Notes: generated by a model from the letters alone, not told the origin. A stretch of DNA of 64,000 nucleotides from Riptortus pedestris (GCA_019009955.1 CM032228.1:252221501-252285500); one strand, 5' to 3'; numbered from the stretch's first letter, positions 21,132-34,193 are shown. Translations and numbers: made by a program.

Positions 21132-22062
21132 AGCAGATTTCCCTTCATGGAAATCAGCTATTGAGGCTGTACTCATGACGCGATTTTCGAAAAATTTCTT
21201 CAAATGTCCATCGATCCTACCTAAGAGATGACAAAAAAGGGGTCCGTTCAAAACTGTATATATATTTGTCTGTTACCGCTCTAGTGGTCGTAATTATGGT
21301 TTAATCATTCCCAAACTCGATATTTAATCGTTTTATGTAAAAATCTAAAGATCAAGGTCGTTAACCGCTGAAATCGGGCCAGGGGGGAGGGGGGGTTTAG
21401 AGGAGTTTTGAAAATTCGAAATATCTCCGTTACCATAGGTCGGATCGAAAAATTGTATAGAACCAATCTTATTGCAAATTAAATGCACTATAAATATTGT
21501 TATATATATATATTTATTCATTATCTTGAACATTAACCGAGCTATTTCCATTTTTCAGTTTTCAGCCATCAGCAAACCGCCACTTCTACTCATGTTACGT
21601 AAACAATACTCTGCTACATAATAAATCACATTATTTGAATCTTAAATACCAAGTATTGTATTCAAGTGACCTTTATTATACGAGACACATGCAAATATGT
21701 TCTGGTGACCCCCCCCGTCTTAAGGTTTTGGACTACTAAAATTTGATTGAATGAGATAACAATTGTTCTGACTCCTTATTGATTACAGTACTAGATTTAG
21801 TAAATAGTTTCCAATAAAATTAATATGTTATATTCTGATATATTTCAGTAATTGTTTTTCTTTCCGGTGTGAGGCGGGCAGACCCGTTTGTTTACATTTC
21901 TAACCCAACGCTTCCTGTCGGCAGGTTATTGAAATTGGATGAAACATTTCTTATTTCCGTTTGTATTTATTCACGGTGGTGTTGTGTTAGCAGTATGTAT
22001 ATTTATTTAAACTTCACGAGGGAAATCTGCTTAGTTTACGTAGCCCCTGCGTGACGGACTTT
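21132..22062 (+). mobile_element. Helentron-like element, complete long form
   Basis: Head AGCAGATTTCCCTTCATGG at 21132, minimal TA slot near 21257, G-rich block at 21380-21396, long-form body (ACCAAGTATTGT, AATTAATATGTTATATTCTG), and tail with a one-base-changed hairpin (ACGTAGCCCCTGCGT) ending about 22062. At 931 bp it shows that long and short forms share both ends. Confidence 0.85.
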
Positions 22063-22202
22063 GTTTGTTCTATGTATTATTCCATAACTTATGTATAATG
22101 CGAGTTATTCGTCCTTTCTTGTATTCTGCTCCAATTACTCAGCGATTACATGTAAATAGGGAGTATGTAGTCTGGTGAGAACTCATGCGTGTTATACTAG
22201 CA

Positions 22203-22250
22203 CATGGGACATCTGCTTAGTAGACGCAGCTCCTGCGTGACGGTCGTTTT
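22203..22250 (+). repeat. Helentron-like tail fragment
   Basis: GGGACATCTGCTTAG, hairpin ACGCAGCTCCTGCGT, then GACGGTC. Confidence 0.75.
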
Positions 22251-22358
22251 GGTTCGTGACTCTAATATTATGAGAGTTATTAGAACTTTCTTTTATCCAG
22301 ACTTCAGTAAACCCCCAATTCTACTAATCGTAATTTTATTTATGTAGAGAGAATATAT

Positions 22359-22996
22359 TGTTGCGAAAACTAAATAGATGAATAATCCTTCAGAGGGAGA
22401 GAGAGAGAGAGAGAGAGTCACGTATTTGGAAAGTTTGACGTAGATCAAAGAGACCGAAAGAATGTCTAGGTCTGACCAGTACCTTCCAGCCAGACGTCGA
22501 ATGAATTCCCCTTTGATGTATGCCGCTACCCTATATAAAGAGGGACTGCCGGGAGCGAGGCAGTTTTATTCTCACCTGTCTTGATGTTCACATCAGTGCT
22601 ACAGTGCGGTAAAGTGTTTTTATAAGAAGAACAGTGTTGTGCCGTGACTGTAAGTAACAGTTTAGTGCCGTGTTTAAGACAGTGCAGTGCCGCGAAGTAA
22701 AGGACAGTGCAGTGCCGCGAAGTAGAAGACAGTGCAGTGCCGCGAAGCAAAGGACAGTGCAGTGCCGTCTTTCTGTGAATTTCAGTGAATTATTGGACTG
22801 TGACTCATTGAAGAACAGTAACGCTATCAGTGTATACTGTGTGTAGTAATTAAGAATAATCACCAAGTTTATTGTGCATTGTGAAATAAATTTTGCAGTG
22901 ATAAAAACTGTGAAACTTGCGAGTATTTAATTTTGCAATCCAAAAGAACTCTTATTAAAAACGTTTATTACTGGTTTTGGTAATAAAAACGTAACA
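22359..22996 (+). mobile_element. solo LTR of a Gypsy-like retrotransposon
   Basis: Begins TGTTGCG and ends CGTAACA, flanked by ATAT on both sides as a 4-bp target duplication. It has a TATA box (CCCTATATAAAGAGG at about 22529) with a GGCAGTTTTATTC initiator-like site 25-30 bp downstream, an internal GA run, the tandem array at 22672-22768 and AATAAA signals near 22885. No internal region or second LTR is present, so it arose by LTR-LTR recombination or this is all that remains. Confidence 0.85.
22672..22768 (+). repeat. tandem repeat inside the LTR
   Basis: About 3.5 imperfect units of ~28 bp with the core CAGTGCAGTGCCGCGAAG, lying just downstream of the inferred transcription start. Related units occur (reverse-complemented) in the LTR pieces at 55.4 and 59.0 kb. 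Confidence 0.85.
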
Positions 22997-23026
22997 ATAT
23001 ATATGGCGAGATGGTATTAGTGAGTC

Positions 23027-23743
23027 TTGGAAAATCTGCTTAGTTTACGCAGTCCCTGCGTGCCAAACTTCATTCAGTTAATTAGCAAAATGGGGAAAAG
23101 ATCACTATATACACTAATGTATTAAAAGCCTAAAATTAATCATGGACAATTATTAATGTAAGCCTTCTTGATGTATTAATGCTAAGCCTTCTTGATTTGA
23201 CACTGATGTTAACAATTGAAGACACGCTATCATGCCATCCGTGTATCACGCCAACCTAATAAACTGATTGCACAATGAATTATAAATAATTAACATCTTA
23301 TTAAAATTACCTTGCCCCTCCCTGCTAAAGTAAATTCAAAACTACTTGGATGGGGCTCAGGTTAGCCATGCGAGTTAAAGCGTTGACCTTTATCTCAAAT
23401 GTTAAACCTAGAGTGGTGAGTTCGATTCTTGCCTGGGCAAAGGAAATTATTTAGTGACGAAATTCATTAAATAACGTCCTAAAATCCCACCCTGGCTAGA
23501 AAAGGGTGGTAACCTGTAGATAACCCGTCCCGATTAGCCTAAGTTGCAAAAAAGTGGACGTTAATAAATAAATAAAATAAATAAATAAAACTAATTGGTA
23601 TAATCTTGTTACTAATTTTCCTTTAAATTCACTGAATTTGCCATTATAGTAATGTCTTTGATTCTCCAGTTTAAAATGTCGAGTGTTGAGGTCTTCCATT
23701 TGCTGTCATTTTTAATAGCATCAATATTGCAGTGTAATAGTAT
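23027..23743 (+). repeat. duplicated segment (inverted copy at 11.8-12.3 kb), split by a SINE
   Basis: A Helentron-like tail at 23027-23072 is followed by about 430 bp of unique-looking sequence shared with 11811-12246 in inverted orientation. The SINE at 23352-23589 is absent from the other copy. Confidence 0.8.
23352..23589 (+). mobile_element. tRNA-derived SINE with empty-site paralogue
   Basis: Full-length copy with a (AAAT)n-type tail. Flanks AAAACTACTTGG and AAAACTAATTGG form a target duplication with one mismatch; the paralogous position at about 11955 has a single copy and no SINE. Confidence 0.9.
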
Positions 23744-23755
23744 ATTTCATTACAA

Positions 23756-23856
23756 GGGCGGAAAGTGACTGTTTCCTATGCGAGATCGTGTTTTACGGCC
23801 GAGAACGAAGCCGAGGCTGGAAATTAGATCGAGCATTGGAAACTCACTTTCCGCCC
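23756..23856. repeat. short foldback with 19-bp arms
   Basis: GGGCGGAAAGTGACTGTTTCC (two extra bases) and the complement of GGAAACTCACTTTCCGCCC face each other across ~60 bp. Possible MITE; no clear target duplication. Confidence 0.6.
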
Positions 23857-24384
23857 GAGTTATGAACGATACTTTACATCACGAGGCAAAAAATGCAAAA
23901 TATAATTTAAACTCGTAATTATTAAGTATTATCATATTAAATGATTTGTTTTGCATTCTGTAGTATCGATTATTTCTGAACAGCTGATTTAGAGCACTAA
24001 CCTGATACAAGTAACATAACTTTAATAACTCTTTCAAATTTTATAATAAAACTAAGTTAAATTAGTGTAATTATATTTTCTAATGATAAGTAATCGACCA
24101 ATAATATCTTTAGTGCTTTAAAATAACTAAAATATAAATCGTTTTTCGAATAGAAACGCTAGCGTAACCTAGTGTTGGAAACTGTAACTTCAACTGATAG
24201 TATGTAAGTAAGTATAAACAGCTGTTTCAAGTTATTATAAAAAGACCCACTTTCCAAACTTACATACGGTAGCGAAAGTAACTACTTTCAGATCTGATTG
24301 ATGTAAATAATTTATTTATTACCTCCTTGTGAAACGTAATCGTATTCAGTTTTCAGATTCAAGGGAATTATCCTTTCCAGTTTG
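23857..24384. other. AT-rich stretch, nothing recognised
   Basis: No conserved coding segment or known repeat family seen. Confidence 0.35.
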
Positions 24385-24723
24385 ATATTTGTAGGAGTGG
24401 GGGTTTATTGTGGGTCGAAAACTAAAAAAAAAATGTAAATATCTCGATTGAAAATCATGATAGTGAAAAACCAAAATAATAACATTTATAGGCAAGTTTA
24501 CAGTATTATTGGTTCTACAATTTTTGTTTTTACCCAACTTATAGTAACGGAAATATGTAGAATTTCCTAAATTCTCCCCCTCTAAACCCCATCCCACTGT
24601 TCCGATTTCAGCCTTTCAGTCGAAGTTGATCATTCTTTTTACATAAAACGATTAAATATATCGAGTTTGGTAACAATAACACAAAAATTGCGACCGCTAG
24701 AGAGGTAAAAGACATATATATAA
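24385..24723 (-). mobile_element. Helentron-like body fragment, minus
   Basis: Reads from AGTGGGGGTTTATTGTGGG through the C-run block to the core and TA slot, where the next minus copy begins. Confidence 0.7.
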
Positions 24724-25194
24724 AAGTACGCCACGCAGGGGCTGCGTAAACTAAGCAGATTTCCCACGTGAAGTTTTACAATAGAGAAATCTGCCTAGTA
24801 ATAACCTATTCTCACGAGGACGAATAGTTAGTGAAACGGCCACACTAGCGCTAGTGCGCTCGGCGGAAACTCCCGAACATAGCCGACCACACTCACAATA
24901 CAAATACAAATATCTCGGTTAATATTAAAGATACAGAATAAATGTATAGAACAATATTTATAGTAAATTTAATTTGCAATAAGATTGGTTCTATACAATT
25001 TTTTGATCCGACGTATGGTAACGGAGATATTTCGAATTTTCGAAAATCCCCCCCTCTAAACCCCCCCTCCCACTGGTCCGATTTCAGCCATTAACGAACT
25101 TGATCTTCCTTTTTACATAAAACGATTAAATTCCGAGTTTGGTTACGATCAAACAAAAATTGCGACCGCTAGAGCGTTAACAGACAAATATATA

Positions 25195-25284
<90 letters not shown>

Positions 25285-25405
25285 TATTGACTAGACCTCA
25301 ATTTCGTCATCTCCTTGGTAGGATTGATGGACGTTTGAAGAAAAATTTCGAAAATGCCGTCATGAGTACAACCTCAATAGCTGATTTCCCTGAAGGGAAA
25401 TCTGA
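24724..25405 (-). mobile_element. Helentron-like element, complete short form, minus
   Basis: Tail at 24726 with intact hairpin; C-run block 25047-25075; slot 25190-25280 is (TATC)~8 followed by (TA)~28; head ends at about 25405 with palindrome arms TTTCCC/GGGAAA. Confidence 0.85.
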
Positions 25406-25407
25406 TA

Positions 25408-25473
25408 AAAACGATTAAATATATCGAGTTTGGTAACAATAACACAAAAATAGCGACCGCTAGAGAGATAAAA

Positions 25474-25550
<77 letters not shown>

Positions 25551-25565
25551 GAATGGACCTCATTT
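25408..25565 (-). repeat. duplicate of the core and slot at 24646-24723
   Basis: CGATTAAATATATCGAGTTT and the following GCGACCGCTAGAGAG-type core repeat the diverged version found just upstream of the inserted copy, then (TA)~32 and the start of a head (TTTGAATGGACCTCATTTT). Confidence 0.75.
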
Positions 25566-26110
25566 TAACATAGTTAGAGAGGCCTCCCCAAAACGGAGTA
25601 CCGGAGAAAATCGGGGATCTTTTTTGATTTCAGGTGGTCTTTTACATACGAATTAACAGGAATGGTGACGGGGCTTGACCACGATTTTTTTTTTTTTGCA
25701 GACGAGTGTAATTATAAATAAAATTAAACGAATGAGTTTGTTTATTTAATTCAATAGGAGTATACGGAACTGCACACTCTAATTTTTTAAATATACATAA
25801 TTGGTTTCCTTTATATTTCATTAGCCGTGACTTATAAGCCCCTCCTATTCCTCCTATGTTTTCTCATAGGCATTCCAGTTGGCGACAAAGAGGTAGCTGG
25901 GAGAAGGAGTCATATACAGATGTCGGTCTTATTTTGATTTATTGTGGACGTCACGTTCGTTAGCTGTGTGTGTGTGGCCATCTTATTCCATTGGATGATC
26001 ATCTCCAGCTAAGCCATCGATGGATCGCTTTTATTATATCCATCTTCATCTCGCCATCATTAATCTAGAGATCTGAGAAGTTAGTCCGCTATCTAAACCT
26101 GACGTTGGCT
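25566..26110. other. unassigned stretch
   Basis: No recognised repeat or coding segment; a T12 run at 25687 and GC-richer words near 25980-26060. Confidence 0.35.
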
Positions 26111-26112
26111 TT

Positions 26113-26248
26113 AGCAGATTTGACATAAGGGAAATCAGCTATTGAGATCGTACTCATGACGCGATGTTCGAAAAATTTCCACAGATGTCCATCGATCCTA
26201 CCCAGGAGATGACGAAAATGAGGTCCGTTCAAAATGGATATATATATA

Positions 26249-26298
<50 letters not shown>

Positions 26299-26656
26299 CA
26301 TACATACATACATACATATATATATATGTCTATTAACGCTCTAGCAGTCGCAATTTTTGGTTGATCGTTACCAAACTTCATATTTAAGCGTTTTACGTAA
26401 AAAGAAAGATCAAGTTCGTTATCGGCTTAAATCGGACCAGTGGGAGGGGAATTTTGAAAATTCGAAATATCTCCATTACTGTACGTCGGATCCAGAAATT
26501 GTATAGAACCAATCTTATTGCAAATTAACTTTACCATAAATATTGCTCTATTCATGTATTCTATATCTTGAATATTAACCGAGATATTTGGATTTATATG
26601 CATGTGTGTGGTCGGCAGGAGTCGGCTATGTTCGGGACTCTCCACCGAGAGCTTTA
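26113..26656 (+). mobile_element. Helentron-like element, plus, tail lost
   Basis: Head, AGGTCCGTTCAAAATGGATA, complex TA/CATA slot 26237-26326, core, and short-form body to CTCTCCACCGAGAGC; ends before the hairpin tail. Confidence 0.75.
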
Positions 26657-26944
26657 TTTATTATTTATTTGAGGTTATCATGTGATCATGTTTATAATCT
26701 AGTTAGTATGTCAGGATTTCGGTAGTTTATTTTCTTTAAATGTTCCATTTCTTTGGAATATAACTTGTATTCTCCAACAAATGTAAAGGCAATATACACG
26801 AGTTATTGAAATTCAATTATCAATAATAAATAAATGAAAGAAAATATAGGAATAAACTAAGAATATATAACAAAATAAAGAAATAAAGAAAATAATAATA
26901 TAATGCAAGTGAGTAATAAATATAATTAATTACTTATTTATAAT

Positions 26945-27530
26945 CAGCTATTGATGACCCCCCCCCCTCCCTTTGTCTCTTGTTCCTTGATAACTGAAAT
27001 TAGAGTGATTGAGATGGAAGTTATTCTGGTTCTTTATAAATTACAGAAGAAATAGTTGGTAATTTCCAAAAATAATGATCATATCGTAGTCAAATATATT
27101 TCGTGTGCATAGAACTACTCTCTTTGTAAATTTAATTTTTTATAAATGCTGTTATATACTTATTTTCTCTAGTAATAATATTAAACGAGCTTTTTGGAAT
27201 TTATAGTTTCCGGCCTTCAGTAAACCCCCACTCCTTCTCATGTCATATCAACAATATGCTGTTATGTCAATAACCATTTTGTTCTAAGCTTATATACCAA
27301 ATATTGTTTTCAAAAGGCTTTTTATTATGCAGATACAATTTCGTTGTGCATTGGCGTCGATAATTAAGATTTCAAATGTTGATTTCATCTATTGTATCCC
27401 TGATATTTAATCCTCTCAGTTAAGGCCTAGTTTCTTATTGTGTGGATAGTGGGGGTATATATAGGGGGGGGGGGCTTTGAAATATTCTCGTTATTATGAC
27501 TCGGATCGCTAAGTGTTATAGGACCAATGT
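26945..27530 (+). mobile_element. old Helentron-like body fragments
   Basis: Long-form body pieces (GTTATTCTGGTTCTTTATAA; ACCAAATATTGTTTTC) and a G-rich block with G10 at 27464; rearranged and diverged. Confidence 0.5.
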
Positions 27531-27533
27531 TTT

Positions 27534-27657
27534 AGCAGATTTCTCTGAAGGGAAGTCAGCTATTGAGGTCGTACTCATGATGCGAGTTTCGAATAATTTC
27601 TTCTAATGTCCATCGATCCTAGCCTGGAGATGACGAAAATGAGTTCCGTTCAATTTT

Positions 27658-27704
<47 letters not shown>

Positions 27705-28146
27705 CATACATATATATGTCTGTTAACGCTGTAGCGGTCGCAACTTTTGTTTGATCGTTACAAAACTCGATGTTTATACGTTTTATGGAAAGACACAGAT
27801 CAAGTTCGTTAATGGCTGAAATCGGACTAGTAGGAGGGGAGGATTTTCGAAAATTCATAATATCTCCGTTACTATACGTTGGATCGAAATCGTGTATAGA
27901 ACCAATCTTATTTGAAATTAAATTTACTATAAATATTGTTCTATACATTTATGCTCTATCTCGAATATTAACCGAGATATTTTCATTTTTATTAAATTTG
28001 GGCCGATAACGGACGACTGATTTTCCCGCCAAAAGCTAGTTCGGCTCTTTGCCGTAACTGTTCGGCTCGTATGGAGATTTCTATTGTATTTTATAACTTC
28101 ACGTGGGAAATCTGCTTAGTTTACGCAGTCCCTGCGTGACGGACTT
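27534..28146 (+). mobile_element. Helentron-like element, complete short form
   Basis: Head with both palindrome arms (one mismatch), slot 27660-27718 of TA/CATA, core with CGCTGTAGCGGTCGCAA, tail with hairpin ACGCAGTCCCTGCGT ending about 28146. Confidence 0.85.
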
Positions 28147-28315
28147 TTTAATCTATTGATGGCCTACAATTATTTGTCTATGCATTTATTTGTTATTCTG
28201 TTATTATGGGAGTTATTCGTACTTTCTTGTTTTCTGCCTTCAGTAGTTAGCCTCTTAGCCCTTTCAACTCTTCTTTTTTTTTTACTTATAAATACGAAAT
28301 ACAATCGTGTTACAT

Positions 28316-28500
28316 GACATGGAAAATCTGCTTAATTTACGCAGCCCATGCGTCTTGGGTGTTTTTCTAGCAAGTGGATCGGAACTACTGTGTCCGTGAC
28401 TTAAGATAAATAAAACCTATTTGCCCCTGCGGGACTCGAACCCGCTCTACAGGTGGGTTCAAGACATACACGTGTAAGCCATATATGTTGATTAGTGCGC
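28316..28500 (-). repeat. Helentron-like tail fragment and tRNA-like segment
   Basis: 28316-28360 is a diverged tail (plus). On the minus strand 28418-28498 contains GAGCGGGTTCGAGTCCCGC, a good tRNA T-arm/B box, but no matching 5' acceptor strand, so a second tRNA-derived SINE family is more likely than a tRNA gene. Confidence 0.45.
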
Positions 28501-29040
28501 TAAATAGATTAATTTGTTTTCATCGTCGGTGGATTAAGAGTGTAAGAGGGTAGGGGGCGATGTCCTGTCGGCACGCCATCTACCTCCACGATTACAGGCT
28601 TCCGAGCAGTTAATTCTAGTTCCCATCCTGCTTGTGGGACCTGTTCCCGCTCCTTCTTATCAATTCCCGCCAGTTTCTTATCAAACTCGTCGCTTCTTAT
28701 ATCTAACCTGTTAGCCGATCAACTTGACCAGCTCCTCCAGTCAAATATCTCATTGACTAATAAACTACTAGCTTGACTCGTTGCAAATGATCTCCTAAAT
28801 CGTATTAATCCGCAGCTCGTTTGGTTTCAGCACGCCTTACTTAAGTAATATCTTCCCAATTGAGCATTTACTGAAGGATTTTTAGCGCTGTTAGCCAAAT
28901 TTTCGCCCGTTCCCGAGAACCCATGATCAAAGTTTACTATAAGCCCTTCACGAAGGAGCTGCGTGGACTAAGAAAATTTCCTAAGCCTTGGTATGGCAAA
29001 CTACTGATATCTTCTCACCATATATTTTATGTTACTGAGT
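28501..29040. other. unassigned stretch
   Basis: No recognised coding or repeat family apart from a diverged minus-strand Helentron-like tail at about 28944-28984. Confidence 0.35.
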
Positions 29041-29045
29041 AAAAT

Positions 29046-29541
29046 AAAAGCAGGGGCTGCGTAAACTAAGCAGATGAAGTTATACAATAGAGAAATCTGC
29101 ATACTGCTAATAGTAGTAGTTACGACTCTCTAATCCAATTTCACAAGAGCGGAACAGTTACGGGAACGGCCGAATTAGCTTTCGGCGGAAGCTCACGACT
29201 AGAGTCGAAATCAGCCGATCTCATCTCGTCCGTTATCCGCTCACACTTAATAAAAATGCAAATATCTCGGTTAATATTCAAGCTACACAAGAAATGTATA
29301 TACCAATATTTATAGTACATTTAATTTGCAATAAGTTTGGTTCTATACAAATTTTCGATACGACTTATAGTAAAGGAGATATTTCGAATTTTCGAAAATC
29401 CCCTCTTAACCCCCCTCCCACTGGTCCGATTTCAGCCGTTAACGAACTTGATCTTTCTTTTTACATAAAACGATTAAGTATCGAGTTTGGTCATGAGTAC
29501 GACCTCAACAGCTGATTCCCCTTAGGGGGAATCAGCTAAAA
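29046..29541 (-). mobile_element. Helentron-like element, minus, with slot deleted
   Basis: Tail starts at CAGGGGCTGCGTAAACTAAG; the body runs to ATCGAGTTTGGT and is then fused directly to CATGAGTACGACCTCAACAG of the head. The TA slot and ~90 bp of head are missing. The terminal palindrome is altered but still self-complementary (GATTCCCCTTAGGGGGAATC). Confidence 0.8.
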
Positions 29542-29699
29542 CCCCGATGAGTAAAACTGGGAGTTTACTAAAGGCTATGGTAGTTACAATAAAGTAGGAA
29601 TAACGAGATTAATATTTGTAATTTCAATATGTAGAACAACAATTTTAGAGCAACAAGATTTGTTATTGAATGGAGATATTTTGAATTTTCGAATTTCTC

Positions 29700-30160
29700 T
29701 TCGTTGAATGGAACTACGGGTATTGAATATCGAGTTTGGTAACGATTAAACAAAAATTGTGACCGAATTTGGATAGATCAAAGAAACATTTTCGAGTCAA
29801 TGAAATCTTAATTAATGACACTATCACTTAATGTATTTGCGTGTATCTCAGCAAGTACGAATCTGTTGAAAACAATATTTGGCATTTCAGTTTGGAATGA
29901 GACGTTTCATGATATGTTCACTTATTGTTATATTGACTAAAGCAGTGGTTACTGAAGGCTGAAAATAAAGATAATTCATAAATCTCAGTTAATATTCAGT
30001 TTAGAGGGAATGTATATAGACAGTCATTCACAAAAAAATATAATTGCACCGAGATTGGTTATAATGTATTGGTTAATGTTTTGATCGGGCACATTGTAAT
30101 AAATATTTTGAATTTTCTATTTCCTCCCCCCTCTAAACATTAATCTTTCCGGGCCGATTT
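29700..30160 (-). mobile_element. Helentron-like body fragments, minus
   Basis: Core piece at about 29726-29765 and body from AGCAGTGGTTACTGAAGGC to CTCCCCCCTCTAAAC; no ends. Confidence 0.5.
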
Positions 30161-30741
30161 CAAGTCTCATGTCGCTTGGACTTTACTTGAAAGTTACGAA
30201 TTTTTGTTGTCCTGTCAAACGAAAATTTGAAAATATTTCCATCGTGAAAGTCCTACAAAAAGAAATGAGAAAGAAAATTACGCCTTAAGCCTACTATACT
30301 ATATTACTATATGGTTTACTTGAGCAATTTCCTATTTCTCTTTTCGTGTTGTGAAATTCTTACCTTTTATTTTCGTGGTTTTGTTCGAAGATTTATTTTA
30401 ACATTGGCTTGAGGTCAGCTAGGATATCTTGTTTCATTATTATCCTCCGTGTGAAACGCTCGAAATTGAATTTGTGCAATTCTCTCTAAATCGTTGCACG
30501 AGAATAGATAGATCTGCCCGAATGATATTTACGAATTGTATTATTTCGAATTTTGACAATGGTACATTGAGAAACAACGAGAGAGTGAATTTCTAAGACG
30601 ACTTTGGTCTCTGAATTTCTTTCCGGTTGGCTTTTCATGCCTTGAAGATCTTTAGCAGTCAGTACCAGCCTCCTCCACACCTGCATATTGACTTTGGAAT
30701 ATTGATATAAAAGAAACATATGACAGAAAGGCTGCATATTA

Positions 30742-30826
30742 TTCCCTTGAGGGAAATCTGCTATATAGGTGATTTTAGAAAAATGTCTTCAAATGTCCAT
30801 CGATCCTACTCAGGTGATATTGACGT
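30742..30826 (+). repeat. Helentron-like head fragment
   Basis: CCCTTGAGGGAAATCTGCTA then CTTCAAATGTCCATCGATCC; followed by unrecognised sequence to 31065. Confidence 0.65.
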
Positions 30827-31065
30827 GCAGAACGGAAATACTTGGGTTCTGAAATTTCTTTTTTGGAAACCATGAAACATATCTTGGATTGAAGCAGTAT
30901 GCCCCGACCCATGATGGCTGTACTTGATGTTGCCGTATCCTAGACAGTTCTGCAGGACTGGAACCAGGACTGCTGGAGCCCTAACGGCATATCCTTTACT
31001 GTCTTAACTGCCGTCTGTTCCGGAGGCGCCCCTTTATCCTCTGGTCGATACTAGGCTCTTGGCTA

Positions 31066-31856
<791 letters not shown>

Positions 31857-31939
31857 CTCTTTCTTTTTACAGTTTATAGCATATGTGTTTATAAGAATAG
31901 TAACTCTCGCCTACACCAATTATTTTCTCAGGGCATTAT

Positions 31940-32530
31940 TAGAAAAGTCTTTCACGCTGGTGCTGCGTTACCTAAGCAGATTTTCATGTGCGCCACCGAT
32001 TTGCATTTATCTCAAAGATTACATTTTCAGTGTTGGACAATATTTAGTAAATACGCTTAGATAAAGTGGTTCATGATATAACAGCTTATTAATAATATGA
32101 CATGAGTAGTAGTGGGGGGTTTACTAAAGGCCGTACACACACAAAAAAATATATATATTCAAATATTAATGTTAATAATCAAGATCGTGAAAAAAACGCA
32201 TATAACAACATTTAATTTGAATATGAAAAATTTAAATTATTTATTAACGTCCACTTTTTGCAACTAAGGCTGATTGGGACGGGTTATCTACAGGTTACCA
32301 CCTTTTTCTAGCCAGGGTGGCACTCAGGATGTTATTTAATGAATTCCGTCACTAAATAAATTCCTTTGTCCAGACGGGAATCGAACTCGCCGCTCTAGGT
32401 TTACCATGTGAGATTAAAGGCAACGCTTTAACATGGCTAACCTGAGCCCCTAATTTTTAATAAGATTTGTTCTATACACTTTTTCGATTCGACGTATGCT
32501 AAGGAGGAAGGTATTTCGAATTTTCGAAAT
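31940..32530 (-). mobile_element. Helentron-like element, minus, split by a SINE, head lost
   Basis: Tail AAAGTCTTTCACGCTGGTGC at 31945, body pieces, then the SINE at 32236-32450, then the body continues with GATTTGTTCTATACACTTTT and the C-run block. Confidence 0.65.
32236..32450 (-). mobile_element. tRNA-derived SINE, full length, minus
   Basis: Family tail at left (TTATTAACGTCCACTTTTTG), B box complement GGGAATCGAACTCGCC, head complement ending CCTGAGCCCC. Confidence 0.88.
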
Positions 32531-32689
32531 TCCCCCTCTCCCTGCCCGATTTTAGCCATTAACTTGTTTTATATTGATTTTTGCCCAAAGCATTTAAATA
32601 TCAAGTTGGGGAGAAGGGGATTTTCAAAAATCACTATTTAACCGTTTAATTTATCTCTAATGTTGATAATAATTAATGATTGGATTCTC

Positions 32690-33172
32690 ACCAAAAATAA
32701 GAGACTTAGGGGGGGGGGGGGCGCAAAATTCAAAATATCTCCGTTATTATACACCGGATCTAAATATTGTATAGAACCAGTCTTATTTTAAATTTAAATG
32801 CGTATAATGTAGTTTTGTATGTGTTTTTAGCAGATTTCCCTTAAGGAACTACTACAATTTGATTGATTGAGATATCAATTATTACGACTCATTATAAATT
32901 GCAATGCTAAATATAGTTAATGGTTCTCAATAAAATTAATAAGTTATATTCTGATATATTTCAGTAATTGTTTTTCTTTCCGGTGTGAGGCTGGCTGTCC
33001 TGTTTACATTTCAAACGCTTCCCACCGGTAGGGGAAATATTTCTTACTACCGTTTGTTATATTCACTCAATATTCACAGTGGTGTTGTGTTAGCAGTATG
33101 TAGGTTTATATATTAATAAACTTCACGAGGGAAATCTGCTCTGTTTACTACAATCTGCGTGCCGTCCTTTTT
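32690..33172 (+). mobile_element. rearranged Helentron-like element, plus
   Basis: G11 block at 32710, body, then a head start TTTTAGCAGATTTCCCTTAA at 32826 fused directly to the distal long-form body, ending in a damaged tail (GGGAAATCTGCTCTGTTTAC without hairpin). Confidence 0.65.
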
Positions 33173-33328
33173 GACTAATCTAGTAACAAGTACATACATG
33201 GAGTGAAATTTCGCAATTATGTTAGCTATTTCAGGCTGCTCCTGCTTGACCTATTAATCCTTGAAATAAGCTGTCATAATTAATTTCAAAACATTATTAA
33301 TTTCTGTTTAATACTGCTCTTAATGCCT

Positions 33329-33686
33329 GATCACCGACTACCAAATAAATGTTTCCTTAAGCTCCTTAGTTATGCACAATATGAAAAGCGACATAAAATA
33401 TAATGGGATGTCACAAGTAAAATTGATAGCAGGAAATAATTATGTTGAAAAATATTTTTTCGAATCTTTATACCAACAAACTTTGCTAGCCAAGAAGAAT
33501 ACAATCATTGAAACAATATTAAATAATTTCCATTCCGATGACGTTAATACAGTTTTTAACTCAAGTTACAGCCAAATCTATAGAAGTATTTGTAATTTTA
33601 ACCATTCTCTCCCTGAAAATTATTTAACGTTTCACACAAAAATAAATGAAATAAAACTTAGCAGGCAAATAACTATTTCCCTATAG
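33329..33686 (+). pseudogene. non-LTR retrotransposon ORF2 fragment (post-RT region)
   Basis: Two frames together give MPDHRLPNKCFLKLLSY and then, from 33372, a 104-codon stretch with KYNGMSQVKLIAG, SSYSQIYRSIC and FHTKINEIKLSRQ. From memory this order resembles the C-terminal region of insect LINE proteins upstream of the cysteine motif. A frame change lies near 33390-33400. The polymerase domain and the cysteine knuckle are absent. The alternative is an unknown small ORF. Confidence 0.5.
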
Positions 33687-33706
33687 AAACATAACTCAAA
33701 TTATAA

Positions 33707-34193
33707 AAGTCCGTCACGCAGGGGCTGCGTAAACTAAGCAGATTTCCCACGTGACGTTTTCCAGTAGATAAATCTGCCCAATAACACCTGGAGTAGTAAG
33801 GTATCTCTAAACCTATTCAAGAGGGAAGAATAGTTATGGAAACGGCCGCCAGAGCTCTCGGCGGAAATTTCCGAACATCACCGGCCGACTCCTGCCGACG
33901 ACACACCGAATACAAATGCAAATATCTCGGTTAATATTCAAGATACAGAATAAATGTATAAAAATATTTATAGTAAATTTAATTTGCAATAAGATTGATT
34001 CTGTACAATTTTTCGATCCAACGTATAGTAACGGAGATATTTCGAATTTTCGAAAATTCTCCCCTCTAAACCCCTCCCCCCACTGGTCCGATTTCAGCCG
34101 TTAACGAACTTGATCTTTCTTTTTACATAAAACGACTAAATATCGTGTTTAGTAAAGATTAAACAAAAATTGCGACCGCTAGAGCGGTAAGAG

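Noticed and set aside
22390..22420. GA run as a separate microsatellite locus
   Set aside because: It lies within the solo LTR and is short; kept as part of the LTR description.
28418..28498. tRNA gene on the minus strand
   Set aside because: A good T-arm/B box is present but no complementary 5' acceptor strand or proper anticodon arm could be placed; a SINE remnant is more likely.
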